From NCBI GenBank assembly GCA_965249645.1, contig CBDFML010000011.1, forward strand, positions 186,001 to 250,000: a stretch of 64,000 nt of DNA. Reading direction: 5' to 3'. The notes under the pieces are model-generated. The model worked only from the letters and a program-made list of their open reading frames with translations, did not search any database and was not told the origin of the DNA. Below, piece by piece: positions 24,635 to 33,124 of the stretch. Position 1 is the stretch's first letter; every line of letters starts with the position of its first letter. A program made the position numbers and the translations under genes. This DNA comes from CAVOEB01 sp965249645. GTDB lineage: Bacteria > Pseudomonadota > Alphaproteobacteria > UBA828 > JAPUJA01.

Positions 24635-25810
24635 TTAGGCGGGTTTCATCACCTTAGCCCGGTGGCCAAGCTTGCCTTCGATCACCATCGAGCCCAGCGC
24701 CTCGAGCATGAGACGGCAGCCGAGCTGGGCGGTGTTGTCGTTGACGTCGTAGGGCGGCGCGATTTCGACCACCTCCATGCCGCATAAGCCTTCCCTGGCG
24801 ATGATGCGGACCATCTCGATCGCTTCCCGAGGCTGAATGCCGCCCGGCTCGGGCGTGCCCGTACCCGGCGCGAACGCCGGGTCGATTGAATCGATGTCGA
24901 ACGACAGAAATACCGCCTTGGCCCCCTTCCAGGCGATGTCGAGCGCCATCTCGGCGGCCTTGGCCGGGCCCAGCGCCATGATGTCTTCCATGGTCATGAT
25001 CTGGGTGCCGCGCCGGTGCGCCACAGCCGCCGCCGCCCGCATGCCGGCCCAGCCCCCGATACCGACCTGAACCAGATTTTCCGGCGGGCAGTTGGGCAGA
25101 CCCACATCGTGCATGTGGGCGTGGCCCTGATGGGTCGTGGTCGATGGCTCGTGCACGGTCCAATACCACGATGTCCCGTGCATCCGTTCGTCCATTTGCT
25201 TGGGCTCGCAATCGAAGTGACGGTCGATATGGATGATGCCGACATTGCCGTCGATGTGGGGCGCGATCGCCCGGACGTTGGGAAAGCCCAGGCTGTGATC
25301 GCCGCCGCAGATCACCGGGAAAACGCCCGCCGTGTAGATGTGCTCGATCGCCTTGGTGCACTGATCGAAGGTCTTCTCGATATTCGACGGAATCACGTGC
25401 ACGTCGCCCATGTCGCAGATTTTGAGCTCCTCCTGCAGGTCGACCGCGCTGTCGAGGTTATAGCTGTCGTAGAGCGCTGAGATGCGGCGCACCGCCTGGG
25501 GCGCCCAGCGCGCGCCGGGACGGAATGTGGTGCCCCCGTCGTAAGGCTCGCCGATGAAGGCGGCGTCGTACTGGCCGACCGCGCTTGCGTCCTCGCAATA
25601 AGGCGCCTTAAGGAAGGTATTGATGCCCGCGAAGGCCGGTGAATAGCCGCGGGCGAACAGGGGGATCGTGCGGTCGCCAATCGAGTCGGCGGCTTCGAGC
25701 CCCAGCCGCAGGACGCGTTCGGTCGTCGCGGTCTGGTAATCCTGGGAAATCCGCGAGAGCGCCTCGAGGTTTTCCGTTCCGTGAAACTTTCCCTTATGTG
25801 GATCGGCCAT
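24635..25810 (-). CDS. Agmatinase-superfamily ureohydrolase (possible guanidine hydrolase)
   Basis: A 391-residue metal-dependent ureohydrolase. Metal ligands are visible in CGGDHSLGFPNV, IIHIDRHFDCEP and FLSFDIDSIDPAFAPGTGTP. It is about 80 residues longer at the N-terminus than typical agmatinases (around 305-320). It has HIDRHFD where agmatinases and arginases have the HxDAHxD form. These traits, plus DERMHGTSW and PENLVQVGIGGW, recall from memory the nickel-dependent guanidine hydrolase (GdmH, Sll1077) group, so the substrate is open: agmatine, guanidinobutyrate or guanidine. It follows the molybdoenzyme gene by 35 bp in the same direction. No nickel chaperone genes are adjacent. Confidence 0.85.
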   Translation of the reverse strand: MADPHKGKFHGTENLEALSRISQDYQTATTERVLRLGLEAADSIGDRTIPLFARGYSPAFAGINTFLKAPYCEDASAVGQYDAAFIGEPYDGGTTFRPGARWAPQAVRRISALYDSYNLDSAVDLQEELKICDMGDVHVIPSNIEKTFDQCTKAIEHIYTAGVFPVICGGDHSLGFPNVRAIAPHIDGNVGIIHIDRHFDCEPKQMDERMHGTSWYWTVHEPSTTTHQGHAHMHDVGLPNCPPENLVQVGIGGWAGMRAAAAVAHRRGTQIMTMEDIMALGPAKAAEMALDIAWKGAKAVFLSFDIDSIDPAFAPGTGTPEPGGIQPREAIEMVRIIAREGLCGMEVVEIAPPYDVNDNTAQLGCRLMLEALGSMVIEGKLGHRAKVMKPA

Positions 25811-25845
25811 GGTGTTCTCCCTGAAACGGCATCGTGGTGTGCCGG

Positions 25846-27978
25846 TTATTCGTCGACCGCGACCTCGACCAGACTGTCGGAAAAGGTCGGTGCCCGGCCC
25901 ATGTCGGCGTAGGTTGCCGAATGAACCGCGGCAACGGTGAGCCCGTCCTCGCCGTCGGGCGAGGCGTTGCGCCAGTAGCCCATCGGCGCGCAGACCAGCC
26001 CTGTGCGCAGATCGCCGCTGACCTGGGCGACGGCGGCAAAACTGCCGCGGTCGTTGAACACCCGAACCGTGGAGCCTTCGCCGATGTTGCGCGCCGCCGC
26101 ATCGTCGGGGTGGATCATGAGGATCTGTTTCTCGCCCGCGTGGTGGCGCTGTTTGGGCAGGTTGCCAAAGCTCGAATTGATGAAGGCGTGGCTCTTGGGC
26201 GAGACGATGTTCAGCGGATAGCGTGCCCGGCGCTCGAGGTCGTTCGATTCACTCGGCGCAATGAAGTGGGGCAACGGGTCGACCGGGTCGCCCGATTGGT
26301 GTTCCTCAGAGCCCTGGCGCAACCCCGCCAGGACGAAATCGCCGTTTTCGGCCAGCGAGGCGCGAAGCTCGCACTTGCCCGAGGGCGTCGGAAAATCGCC
26401 CTCGGCATGGGGGGCGACGCCCAGGGTCTCGGGCATGGTGAGCTTTGCGAAGCCCATCTCGCGCAGGCCCTCGAGCGTAATCCCCTCCATCTTCGGATCG
26501 TCCCAGTCGATGCTATCGCGCACCATTTGCTCGTCGCTGCGTTGGAACTGTGGGTCGTCGAAGCCCATCGCACCGGCAAGGCGGCGGAAAAACTCCGTGT
26601 TGGGAACCGCCTCACCGAGGGGCGCGATCGCCGGCTCGTTGATCGAGAAATAATATTGGCCCCAGGAACCGACGAGATCGAACTGCTCGAGCTGGGTGGT
26701 CGCGGGCAGCACGAGATCGGCATAGCGCGCCGTATCGGTCAGAAATTGCTCGTGGACGACGGTGAACAGATCTTCCCGGGCGAGTCCGGCCAGCACCTTG
26801 TCCTGCTCGGGCACGACGAGCACCGGATTAGCGTTATAAACGACGAGAGATTTGATCGGCGGATCGAGCGCAAGCTCGCCGGTCAGCGCCCGGCCCAGCC
26901 GCCACTGGTTGATCACCCTCGTACCCGGGCGAATCCAGTCGGGCCGCATGAGCGCGTCTCCCTTGACCGGGAAGGCGAACTCCGGCATCGCCATCATGCC
27001 GCCTCCGATATGGCGCCACGCGCCGACCAGCGCGGGCAGGCAGGTCATGGCGCGCATCGCCTGGCCGCCGCCGGGGTGGCGTTCGATTGCGACGCCCGGG
27101 CGGATCAGTGCGGGCTGAGCGGCCGCGAACTCCCGGGCCAGGGCGCGGATGTCCGCGGCCGGCACGCCGATATCGTCGGCGACCGCTTCGGGCGGGTAGT
27201 CACGAGCCCGGATCGCGAGATCGTAAAAGCCCAGGGTGTAATTTTCCACATAGTCGTGATCGACCAAGTCTTCTTCGATGATGACGTTGATCATCGCCAT
27301 GGCCAGTGCCCCGTCGGCACCGGGCTTGATCGGCAGATGCCAGTCGGCCTTCTTCGCGGTGCGGGTCCGGATCGGGTCGATCACCACGACCTTGGCGCCG
27401 CTGGCTTGCGCCTCGGCGATGAAAGGCCAGAGATGCAGGTTGGTGCTGATCGTGTTGGTCGCCCAGAGCACGATGTATTTCGCATGGACGATCGTCTCGG
27501 GATCGACGCCGGGGGTCGCGCCCACGGTCATCGTATAGCCCGTTGAGGAGCCCGAGCCGCAATAGGTCCGCTCCGCGATCGAGGCGCCCAGCCGGTTGAA
27601 GAAGGCATCGCCCGAAGACAGGCCGTTGAGCACCCCCATGGCGCCTAAAAAACTATGAGGCAGGATCGCTTCGGCGCCGAACTCGTCGAGGATCGCGGTC
27701 CAGCGGGTTGCGATCTCGCCCATGACCGCATCCCACGTGATGGGTTCGAATTTTCCGCTCCCCTTGGGTCCGGCGCGGCGCAGTGGGGTGAGCACCCGTT
27801 CGGGGCTGTAGGTGCGATCTTCGTAATTGTTGACCTTGAGGCACAGCCCGCCGCGGGTGAATGGATGGTCGGGGTTGCCGCGCACGCCGGTCACCCGCCC
27901 GTCCTCGACATCGATCAGCATCGAGCAGGCGTCGGGACAGTCCTGCGGACAGGTGCCGAGCACGGTCGTCTTGGCCAT
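25846..27978 (-). CDS. Molybdopterin-containing oxidoreductase
   Basis: A 710-residue member of the DMSO reductase superfamily (BisC-like/formate-dehydrogenase-like catalytic subunits). The N-terminal 4Fe-4S motif is CPQDCPDACSM...GGLC, followed by molybdopterin domains (ERTYCGSGSSTGYTMTVGAT; KYIVLWATNTISTNLHLWPF) and a C-terminal molydopterin-dinucleotide-binding domain (YPLNIVSPKSHAFINSSFGN). There is no twin-arginine signal, so it is cytoplasmic. The ATG at 27978 has a GGGAGG site. It is co-directional with the ureohydrolase. No partner electron-transfer subunit is adjacent, so donor and substrate are unknown. Confidence 0.9.
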   Translation of the reverse strand: MAKTTVLGTCPQDCPDACSMLIDVEDGRVTGVRGNPDHPFTRGGLCLKVNNYEDRTYSPERVLTPLRRAGPKGSGKFEPITWDAVMGEIATRWTAILDEFGAEAILPHSFLGAMGVLNGLSSGDAFFNRLGASIAERTYCGSGSSTGYTMTVGATPGVDPETIVHAKYIVLWATNTISTNLHLWPFIAEAQASGAKVVVIDPIRTRTAKKADWHLPIKPGADGALAMAMINVIIEEDLVDHDYVENYTLGFYDLAIRARDYPPEAVADDIGVPAADIRALAREFAAAQPALIRPGVAIERHPGGGQAMRAMTCLPALVGAWRHIGGGMMAMPEFAFPVKGDALMRPDWIRPGTRVINQWRLGRALTGELALDPPIKSLVVYNANPVLVVPEQDKVLAGLAREDLFTVVHEQFLTDTARYADLVLPATTQLEQFDLVGSWGQYYFSINEPAIAPLGEAVPNTEFFRRLAGAMGFDDPQFQRSDEQMVRDSIDWDDPKMEGITLEGLREMGFAKLTMPETLGVAPHAEGDFPTPSGKCELRASLAENGDFVLAGLRQGSEEHQSGDPVDPLPHFIAPSESNDLERRARYPLNIVSPKSHAFINSSFGNLPKQRHHAGEKQILMIHPDDAAARNIGEGSTVRVFNDRGSFAAVAQVSGDLRTGLVCAPMGYWRNASPDGEDGLTVAAVHSATYADMGRAPTFSDSLVEVAVDE

Positions 27979-28103
27979 GAAATCCTCCCGGGACCGGTGC
28001 GGCTCTTGACGGGACCGCGTGCGATGCGTTGCGAATAGGGGATGAAAGTGTACGCCCCCGCGCCGTGCCCTGTCCATGCGGGCGGGGGCGGTGGACGGCG
28101 GCG

Positions 28104-29417
28104 CTAGAGGATAAATTTCGAGAGATCGGCGTCCTTGGCGAGGTCGCCCACATGCTCGCGCACGTAAGGCTCGTCGATCACCACGGTTTCACCGCCGCGG
28201 TCAGAGGCCGCGAAGCTGATCTCTTCGAGCATCCGCTCCATCACCGTATGCAGGCGCCGGGCGCCGATGTTCTCGATCGCCCGGTTGACCTCGGCGGCAA
28301 GGTTTGCGATGGCATCGACGCCGTCGTCGGTGAATTCGAGGGTGACCTCCTCGGTGCCCAGAAGCGCGACGTACTGCTTGATCAGGCTGTTCTCGGGCTC
28401 CGTGAGAATGCTCTTGAGGTCGGCTTCGCTCAGCGCGCGCAGCTCGACCCGGATGGGCAGCCGACCCTGCAGCTCGGGCAGCAGATCGGCGGGCTTGGCC
28501 AGATGGAACGCGCCCGAGGCGATGAACAGGATATGGTCGGTCTTGACCAGCCCGTGCTTGGTCGTAACCGTCGTGCCCTCGATCAGCGGCAGCAGATCGC
28601 GCTGTACCCCCTCGCGCGAGACGTCGCCGCCGACCCGCTCCGAGCGGGCGGTGATCTTGTCGATCTCGTCGAGGAACACGATGCCGTTCTCTTCGACCGC
28701 TTCGAGCGCGGTGCGCACGATCTGGTCCTCGTCGAGCAGCCGGTCGCTTTCCTCGGCGATCAGCAGGTCGCGGGATTCGCCGACGCTCACGCGTTTCTTG
28801 ACCGTGCGCCCGCCCATCGCCTTGCCGAAGATGTCGCCCAGATTGACCATGCCCATCTGCGCCCCGGGCATGCCCGGGATATCGATGGTGGGAAGCCCGC
28901 CCGCGCCGCCGCTCTCGGAGACCTCGAGCTCGATTTCCTTGTCGCCGAGCTGGCCCTCGCGCAGCATCTTGCGGAATTTCTGGCGGGTTTCCTGGCTTGC
29001 CTTGTCGCCGACCAGCGCGTCGAGCACGCGCTCCTCGGCGGCCAGTTCCGCCTTGGCCTTGACGTCCTTGCGCAAGGTTTCGCGGGTTTGGTTGATGGCG
29101 ATCTCGACCAGGTCGCGCACGATGCTCTCCACGTCGCGCCCGACATAGCCGACTTCGGTGAACTTGGTCGCCTCCACCTTCAGAAACGGCGCGGCGGCAA
29201 GGCGCGCGAGGCGGCGCGCGATCTCGGTCTTGCCCACACCCGTCGGGCCGATCATCAGGATGTTCTTGGGCAGCACCTCCTCGCGCAGGCCCTCGGGCAG
29301 CTGCTGGCGCCGCCAGCGGTTGCGCAGGGCAATGGCCACGGCGCGCTTGGCGTCGTTCTGGCCGATGATGAAGCGATCGAGTTCGGAGACGATCTCGCGT
29401 GGGGAAAAGGCTGTCAT
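28104..29417 (-). CDS. hslU: ATP-dependent protease ATPase subunit HslU
   Basis: A 437-residue AAA+ unfoldase of the HslUV (ClpYQ) protease. Walker A GPTGVGKT is at 57-64, the pore loop region TEVGYVGRDVESIVRDL near 85-100, the insertion I-domain is in the middle, and Walker B is around GIVFLDEIDKI. The C-terminus ends DADLSKFIL, the tail that docks into HslV. It follows hslV by 6 bp. Confidence 0.97.
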   Translation of the reverse strand: MTAFSPREIVSELDRFIIGQNDAKRAVAIALRNRWRRQQLPEGLREEVLPKNILMIGPTGVGKTEIARRLARLAAAPFLKVEATKFTEVGYVGRDVESIVRDLVEIAINQTRETLRKDVKAKAELAAEERVLDALVGDKASQETRQKFRKMLREGQLGDKEIELEVSESGGAGGLPTIDIPGMPGAQMGMVNLGDIFGKAMGGRTVKKRVSVGESRDLLIAEESDRLLDEDQIVRTALEAVEENGIVFLDEIDKITARSERVGGDVSREGVQRDLLPLIEGTTVTTKHGLVKTDHILFIASGAFHLAKPADLLPELQGRLPIRVELRALSEADLKSILTEPENSLIKQYVALLGTEEVTLEFTDDGVDAIANLAAEVNRAIENIGARRLHTVMERMLEEISFAASDRGGETVVIDEPYVREHVGDLAKDADLSKFIL

Positions 29418-29423
29418 GGGGGG

Positions 29424-29984
29424 TCAGTCTTTCGGCAATCGCTCGATCGTCACCGAGCGGTTGGTGTAGACGCAGATGTCGGCGGCGATCTCCATGGCGC
29501 GGGTCGCAATCGCCTCGGCCGAGAACCCCGGCTGGTCGATCAACGCGCGCGCGGCGGCCAGCGCGAAGTTGCCGCCCGAACCGATGCCGATCAGCCCGTC
29601 CTCGGGCTCGAGCACGTCACCGGTGCCCGTGAGCACCAGCGAGACGTCGGCGTCGGCCACCGCCATCATGGCTTCGAGGCGGCGCAAATAACGGTCGGTG
29701 CGCCAGTCCTTGGCGAGTTCGACGCAGGCCCGGGTGAGCTGGCCCGGATGCTCGTCGAGTTTCGCCTCGAGACGTTCGAACAGGGTGAAGGCGTCGGCGG
29801 TCGCACCCGCGAAGCCCGCGATGATCGAGCCGTCCGACGACAGCCGGCGCACCTTGCGCGCGTTCGATTTGAGCACCGTGTTGCCGAAACTGACCTGGCC
29901 GTCGCCCGCGATGACCACTTCACCATCGCGCCGGACCGCCAGGATGGTCGTGCCGTGCCATTCGTTCTGGGTCTGCTCGGCCAT
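29424..29984 (-). CDS. hslV: ATP-dependent protease peptidase subunit HslV
   Basis: A 186-residue threonine peptidase with a proteasome-beta fold. The catalytic N-terminal threonine after processing is T12 in HGTTILAVRRDGEVVIAGDG. The short propeptide MAEQTQNEWHG is typical of alphaproteobacteria. It forms the inner rings of the HslUV protease and heads the hslV-hslU pair. A heat-shock promoter is expected in the 273-bp spacer to its right, but I could not fix one. Confidence 0.97.
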   Translation of the reverse strand: MAEQTQNEWHGTTILAVRRDGEVVIAGDGQVSFGNTVLKSNARKVRRLSSDGSIIAGFAGATADAFTLFERLEAKLDEHPGQLTRACVELAKDWRTDRYLRRLEAMMAVADADVSLVLTGTGDVLEPEDGLIGIGSGGNFALAAARALIDQPGFSAEAIATRAMEIAADICVYTNRSVTIERLPKD

Positions 29985-30257
29985 CGGATGAGGGACTCCT
30001 CGCGCGGCTTGGGCATGCCGGCGGCACGCCTATGCGACACGATGTGGCGACGATCGGCGTTCGATCAAGCCCCTTGGCGAGCGTGCGTTGCCCGGATGCC
30101 GTAGGGGGTGGCGGTTTGCACCGTCTCCTGCTATCAATGCGCGCGCGCAACGACGTTCATCCCGATGTGAAAGTCCGCTCGGCGCAAGGGTGGAAAAACG
30201 TCACATCTGGAGGGGGCCGCTCTTGAACGACACAACTTAATGTGATTATCTGACGCC
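29985..30257. promoter_or_regulatory. Divergent hslV / hisB spacer with a sigma70-like promoter for hisB
   Basis: The spacer serves hslV leftward and the his operon rightward. On the plus strand TTGAAC (30223-30228) is followed, 18 bp on, by TATCTG (30247-30252). The expected transcript start is at or next to the hisB ATG (30258), and no Shine-Dalgarno lies before that ATG, so a leaderless mRNA is predicted. The rest shows no recognised element; the hslV promoter was not identified. Confidence 0.5.
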
Positions 30258-31175
30258 ATGTCACTCGACGCCACTATCGACCGAATTCGCGCCTTTGCCG
30301 AGGCCAAGGGCTGGCGGCCCTCGCGCCTCGCGCGCGAGGCGGAGCTGCACGCCAACACGCTGCGCGACTTCGCGAAACCGGAGTGGAACCCGTCGCTTGA
30401 AACCCTGCGCAAGCTCGAAACCATCGTGCCGGCTGGATTCGGGCCTGCGGGCATCGACGCCGACGGCGCGGGTCCTACGCGTGCCTCGCCGCCCGGTGCC
30501 CGCCCGGCGCCCGAGGCGTCGGCGGCTGTTGCGCCGGTGCGTCCCGTGAGCCTGGTGCCGCCCGGCGGAGGGCGGCGCGGGAGCGTCGAACGCCTGACCA
30601 AAGAGACCCGCATCGTGGTGGATATCGAGCTTGACGGCACCGGGGCTTTCGATGTGAAAACTGGCATCGGGTTTCTCGATCACATGCTGGAGCAGTTTTC
30701 CCGTCACAGCCTGATCGATCTTCGGGTCCGCGCCGAGGGCGACCTGCATATCGATTTCCACCACACCACGGAAGATACGGGCATCGCGATCGGCGAGGCG
30801 GTCTCCCAGGCACTGGGCGAACGGCGCGGCATCGTGCGCTACGGCGCCGCCGTGATTCCCATGGACGAGACCTGCACCCGGGTGGCGCTGGACGCGAGCA
30901 ACCGGCCCTACCTGATTTGGAAGGTGGCTTTCACGCGGCCCAAACTGGGCGAGATGGACACCGAGCTGTTCAAGGAGTGGTTTCAGGCCTTTGCGCAAGC
31001 CGCGGGGCTGACGCTCCATGTCGAGACGCTCTACGGCGAGAACAACCACCACATGGTCGAGTCCTGCTACAAGGGCCTCGCCCGCAGCCTCCGCCAGGCC
31101 ATCGAGATCGATCCGCGCAAGGCGGGCGAGGTGCCCTCGACCAAGGGCGTGCTCGGCGGCTCGATGACGGTCTGA
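30258..31175 (+). CDS. hisB: Imidazoleglycerol-phosphate dehydratase with an N-terminal helix-turn-helix domain
   Basis: A 305-residue protein, about 105 residues longer than the usual HisB. Residues 1-58 look like a small XRE-type helix-turn-helix (IDRIRAFAEAKGWRPSRLAR, EAELHANTLRDFAKPEWNPS). A proline/alanine-rich linker (60-105) follows, then a complete dehydratase starting ERLTKETRIVVDIELDGTGA. Metal-binding blocks GIGFLDHML, HIDFHHTTEDTGI and GENNHHMVES are present. It catalyses the sixth step of histidine synthesis. The frame is open from an ATG that fits the upstream promoter; GTG codons in the linker would give a normal-length HisB, so the fused product needs proof. First gene of the his operon. 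Confidence 0.9.
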   Translation: MSLDATIDRIRAFAEAKGWRPSRLAREAELHANTLRDFAKPEWNPSLETLRKLETIVPAGFGPAGIDADGAGPTRASPPGARPAPEASAAVAPVRPVSLVPPGGGRRGSVERLTKETRIVVDIELDGTGAFDVKTGIGFLDHMLEQFSRHSLIDLRVRAEGDLHIDFHHTTEDTGIAIGEAVSQALGERRGIVRYGAAVIPMDETCTRVALDASNRPYLIWKVAFTRPKLGEMDTELFKEWFQAFAQAAGLTLHVETLYGENNHHMVESCYKGLARSLRQAIEIDPRKAGEVPSTKGVLGGSMTV

Positions 31176-31235
31176 ACCGATGAGCTGCCGCATAATCTGC
31201 ACCGGGCGCGTTTGCCCGCGCGAAGGACGTGGTTC

Positions 31236-31880
31236 ATGACCGTCGCCATCGTCGATTACGGCTCGGGCAATTTGCGCTCGGCGGCCAAGGCGTTCGAGCG
31301 TGCGGCGGACGAAACCGGCTTTGCGGGCGAGATTCGCGTGACCTCGCAGGCCGCCGACCTCGAAAGCGCGAGTCACATCGTGCTGCCCGGCGTCGGCGCG
31401 TTTGCCGACTGCAAGCGCGGTCTGGTCGCGCTCCCCGGCATGTGGGAGGCATTGAGCGATCAGGTCATCGGCCTGGCTAAACCGTTTCTCGGCATCTGTG
31501 TCGGCATGCAGCTGATGGCCGAGGCGGGGCACGAGCATGGCAGCCACGAGGGACTCGGCTGGATTGAGGGCGAGGTGGTGCCGCTCGAGCCGGCGGACGA
31601 TGCGCTGAAGGTGCCCCATATGGGTTGGAACGAGTTGTGCTTCGAGCCGGGCGCCCACTCCCTGCTCGCGGGCATCGCACCGGGCGAGCATGTTTATTTC
31701 GTCCATTCCTACGCGTTCGTCTGCGCGCGCGAGGGCGAGCGCGTCGCCTGGGTCGATTACGCCGGTCCGGTGACCGCCTTGATCGGGCGCGATAACCTGG
31801 CGGGCACCCAGTTCCATCCCGAAAAGAGCCAGCAGACCGGTCTACGGCTGATCGCCAACTTTCTCGGCTGGAGGCCCTGA
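31236..31880 (+). CDS. hisH: Imidazole glycerol phosphate synthase, glutaminase subunit HisH
   Basis: A 214-residue class I glutamine amidotransferase giving ammonia to HisF. The nucleophile is C88 in FLGICVGMQLMAE. The catalytic His and Glu sit in GTQFHPEKSQQTG near 197-199. N-terminal VAIVDYGSGNLRS is typical. The ATG at 31236 follows GAAGGACG. It lies 60 bp after hisB and 3 bp before a GNAT gene. Confidence 0.96.
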   Translation: MTVAIVDYGSGNLRSAAKAFERAADETGFAGEIRVTSQAADLESASHIVLPGVGAFADCKRGLVALPGMWEALSDQVIGLAKPFLGICVGMQLMAEAGHEHGSHEGLGWIEGEVVPLEPADDALKVPHMGWNELCFEPGAHSLLAGIAPGEHVYFVHSYAFVCAREGERVAWVDYAGPVTALIGRDNLAGTQFHPEKSQQTGLRLIANFLGWRP

Positions 31881-31883
31881 CCC

Positions 31884-32390
31884 GTGAGCGTCGAACTCCT
31901 TACCAAGCTCTCCAAGCGCGACCTCAACGAGCTGATCGACGCAGCGGAAGCGGCAATTACCGACGGCAGCGGGCTGGGCTGGGCCACGCTGCCGCCCCGC
32001 GCTACCCTTGAGCGCTACTGGAAGGGCGTGCTCGTGGTGCCCTCGCGCCAGCTTTTTGTCGCCCGCTTCGAAAAGGTCATCGCGGGCTCGGTCCAACTCG
32101 TCGAGCCACCCAGCCAGCGCGAGATGTGGGGCTTTGCCGCCGGGCTCGACATGCATTTCGTGGCCCCCTGGGCACGCGGTCACGGGCTTGCGCGTAATCT
32201 GGTCGAGGCGGCGGAGGCCGAGGCCCGCGAGCGCGGCTACAAGGTGCTCAACCTGAATGTCGCCGAATCCCAGAAACGCGCAATTGAGCATTACGAGCGG
32301 TTGGGCTTTGCGCGCTGGGGTGCGCACCCGAAATATGCCCTGGTGGGCGGCAAGATGATCAAGGGCTTCTACTACACGAAAGATCTCTGA
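31884..32390 (+). CDS. GNAT family N-acetyltransferase in the his operon
   Basis: A 168-residue GNAT-fold acetyltransferase. The acetyl-CoA loop is in VAPWARGHGLARNLVEAAEA, and the C-terminal GNAT block is KRAIEHYERLGFARWGAHPK. The substrate is unknown. The GTG start at 31884 lies 3 bp after hisH and the stop is one base before the hisA GTG, so it is translated as part of the his operon. A GNAT gene between hisH and hisA recurs in related alphaproteobacteria, to my knowledge, suggesting a conserved but uncharacterised link. Confidence 0.88.
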   Translation: MSVELLTKLSKRDLNELIDAAEAAITDGSGLGWATLPPRATLERYWKGVLVVPSRQLFVARFEKVIAGSVQLVEPPSQREMWGFAAGLDMHFVAPWARGHGLARNLVEAAEAEARERGYKVLNLNVAESQKRAIEHYERLGFARWGAHPKYALVGGKMIKGFYYTKDL

Positions 32391-32391
32391 T

Positions 32392-33117
32392 GTGATCCTG
32401 TTTCCCGCCATCGATCTCAAGGAGGGCGCCTGCGTGCGGCTGCTCCGGGGCGCAATGGATCAGGCGACGGTGTTCAACGAGGATCCGCCCGCCCAGGCCC
32501 GCGCCTTTGCCGACGCCGGAGCCCAATGGCTTCATGTGGTCGATCTCGACGGCGCCTTTTCCGGCCGGCCCGAGAACGCGGCTGCCGTGGAGGCCATCGT
32601 CGCGGCGCTCGATATCCCCGTCCAGCTCGGTGGCGGAGTACGCGATTTCGCGACCATCGAGCGCTGGCTGGCGGCGGGTATCGCCCGGGTCATTCTCGGC
32701 ACCGCCGCCGCGCGCGAGCCCGCCCTCGTCAAGGAGGCCTGCGCCCGCTGGCCCGGCAGGATCGCAATCGGGATCGACGCCCGCGACGGGCAGGTTGCCG
32801 TGGAGGGCTGGGCCGAAACCTCGGACCTCGGCGCGGCCGATCTGGCGCTCCGTTTCGAGGACGCCGGCGCCGCCGCGATTATCCACACCGACATCGCGCG
32901 TGACGGCGCCATGGCGGGCATGAATGTCGAGGCGACCGCGGCACTTGCGGCCCGGCTCACCACCCCGGTGATCGCGTCGGGCGGGGTCGCCTCGCTCGAC
33001 GACCTGTGCGCGGTCAAGGCTGCCGCCGGGTCGGGCATCGTCGGCGTGATCGCGGGCCGTGCGCTCTATGACGGGCAGATCGACCTGACCCGGGCTCTGG
33101 CCCTGCTCGGCGATTGA
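32392..33117 (+). CDS. hisA: Phosphoribosylformimino-5-aminoimidazole carboxamide ribotide isomerase
   Basis: A 241-residue (beta/alpha)8 isomerase, fourth step of histidine synthesis. The catalytic aspartates lie in FPAIDLKEGACVRL (D8) and AAAIIHTDIARDGAMAGMN. The phosphate-binding repeats are QLGGGVRDFATIERWL and VIASGGVASLDDL. GTG start at 32392, one base after the GNAT stop. hisF follows by 7 bp. Confidence 0.97.
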   Translation: MILFPAIDLKEGACVRLLRGAMDQATVFNEDPPAQARAFADAGAQWLHVVDLDGAFSGRPENAAAVEAIVAALDIPVQLGGGVRDFATIERWLAAGIARVILGTAAAREPALVKEACARWPGRIAIGIDARDGQVAVEGWAETSDLGAADLALRFEDAGAAAIIHTDIARDGAMAGMNVEATAALAARLTTPVIASGGVASLDDLCAVKAAAGSGIVGVIAGRALYDGQIDLTRALALLGD

Positions 33118-33124
33118 CGCCGCC

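Noticed and set aside
27979..28103. A guanidine (ykkC-type) riboswitch upstream of the molybdoenzyme/ureohydrolase unit
   Set aside because: The 125-bp gap shows only a Shine-Dalgarno; I could not find the conserved riboswitch core.
28029..30104. A 691-codon open frame opposite hslU and hslV
   Set aside because: It is the antisense shadow of two certain genes. High GC with strong third-position bias opens long reverse frames. It has no domain signature or RBS.
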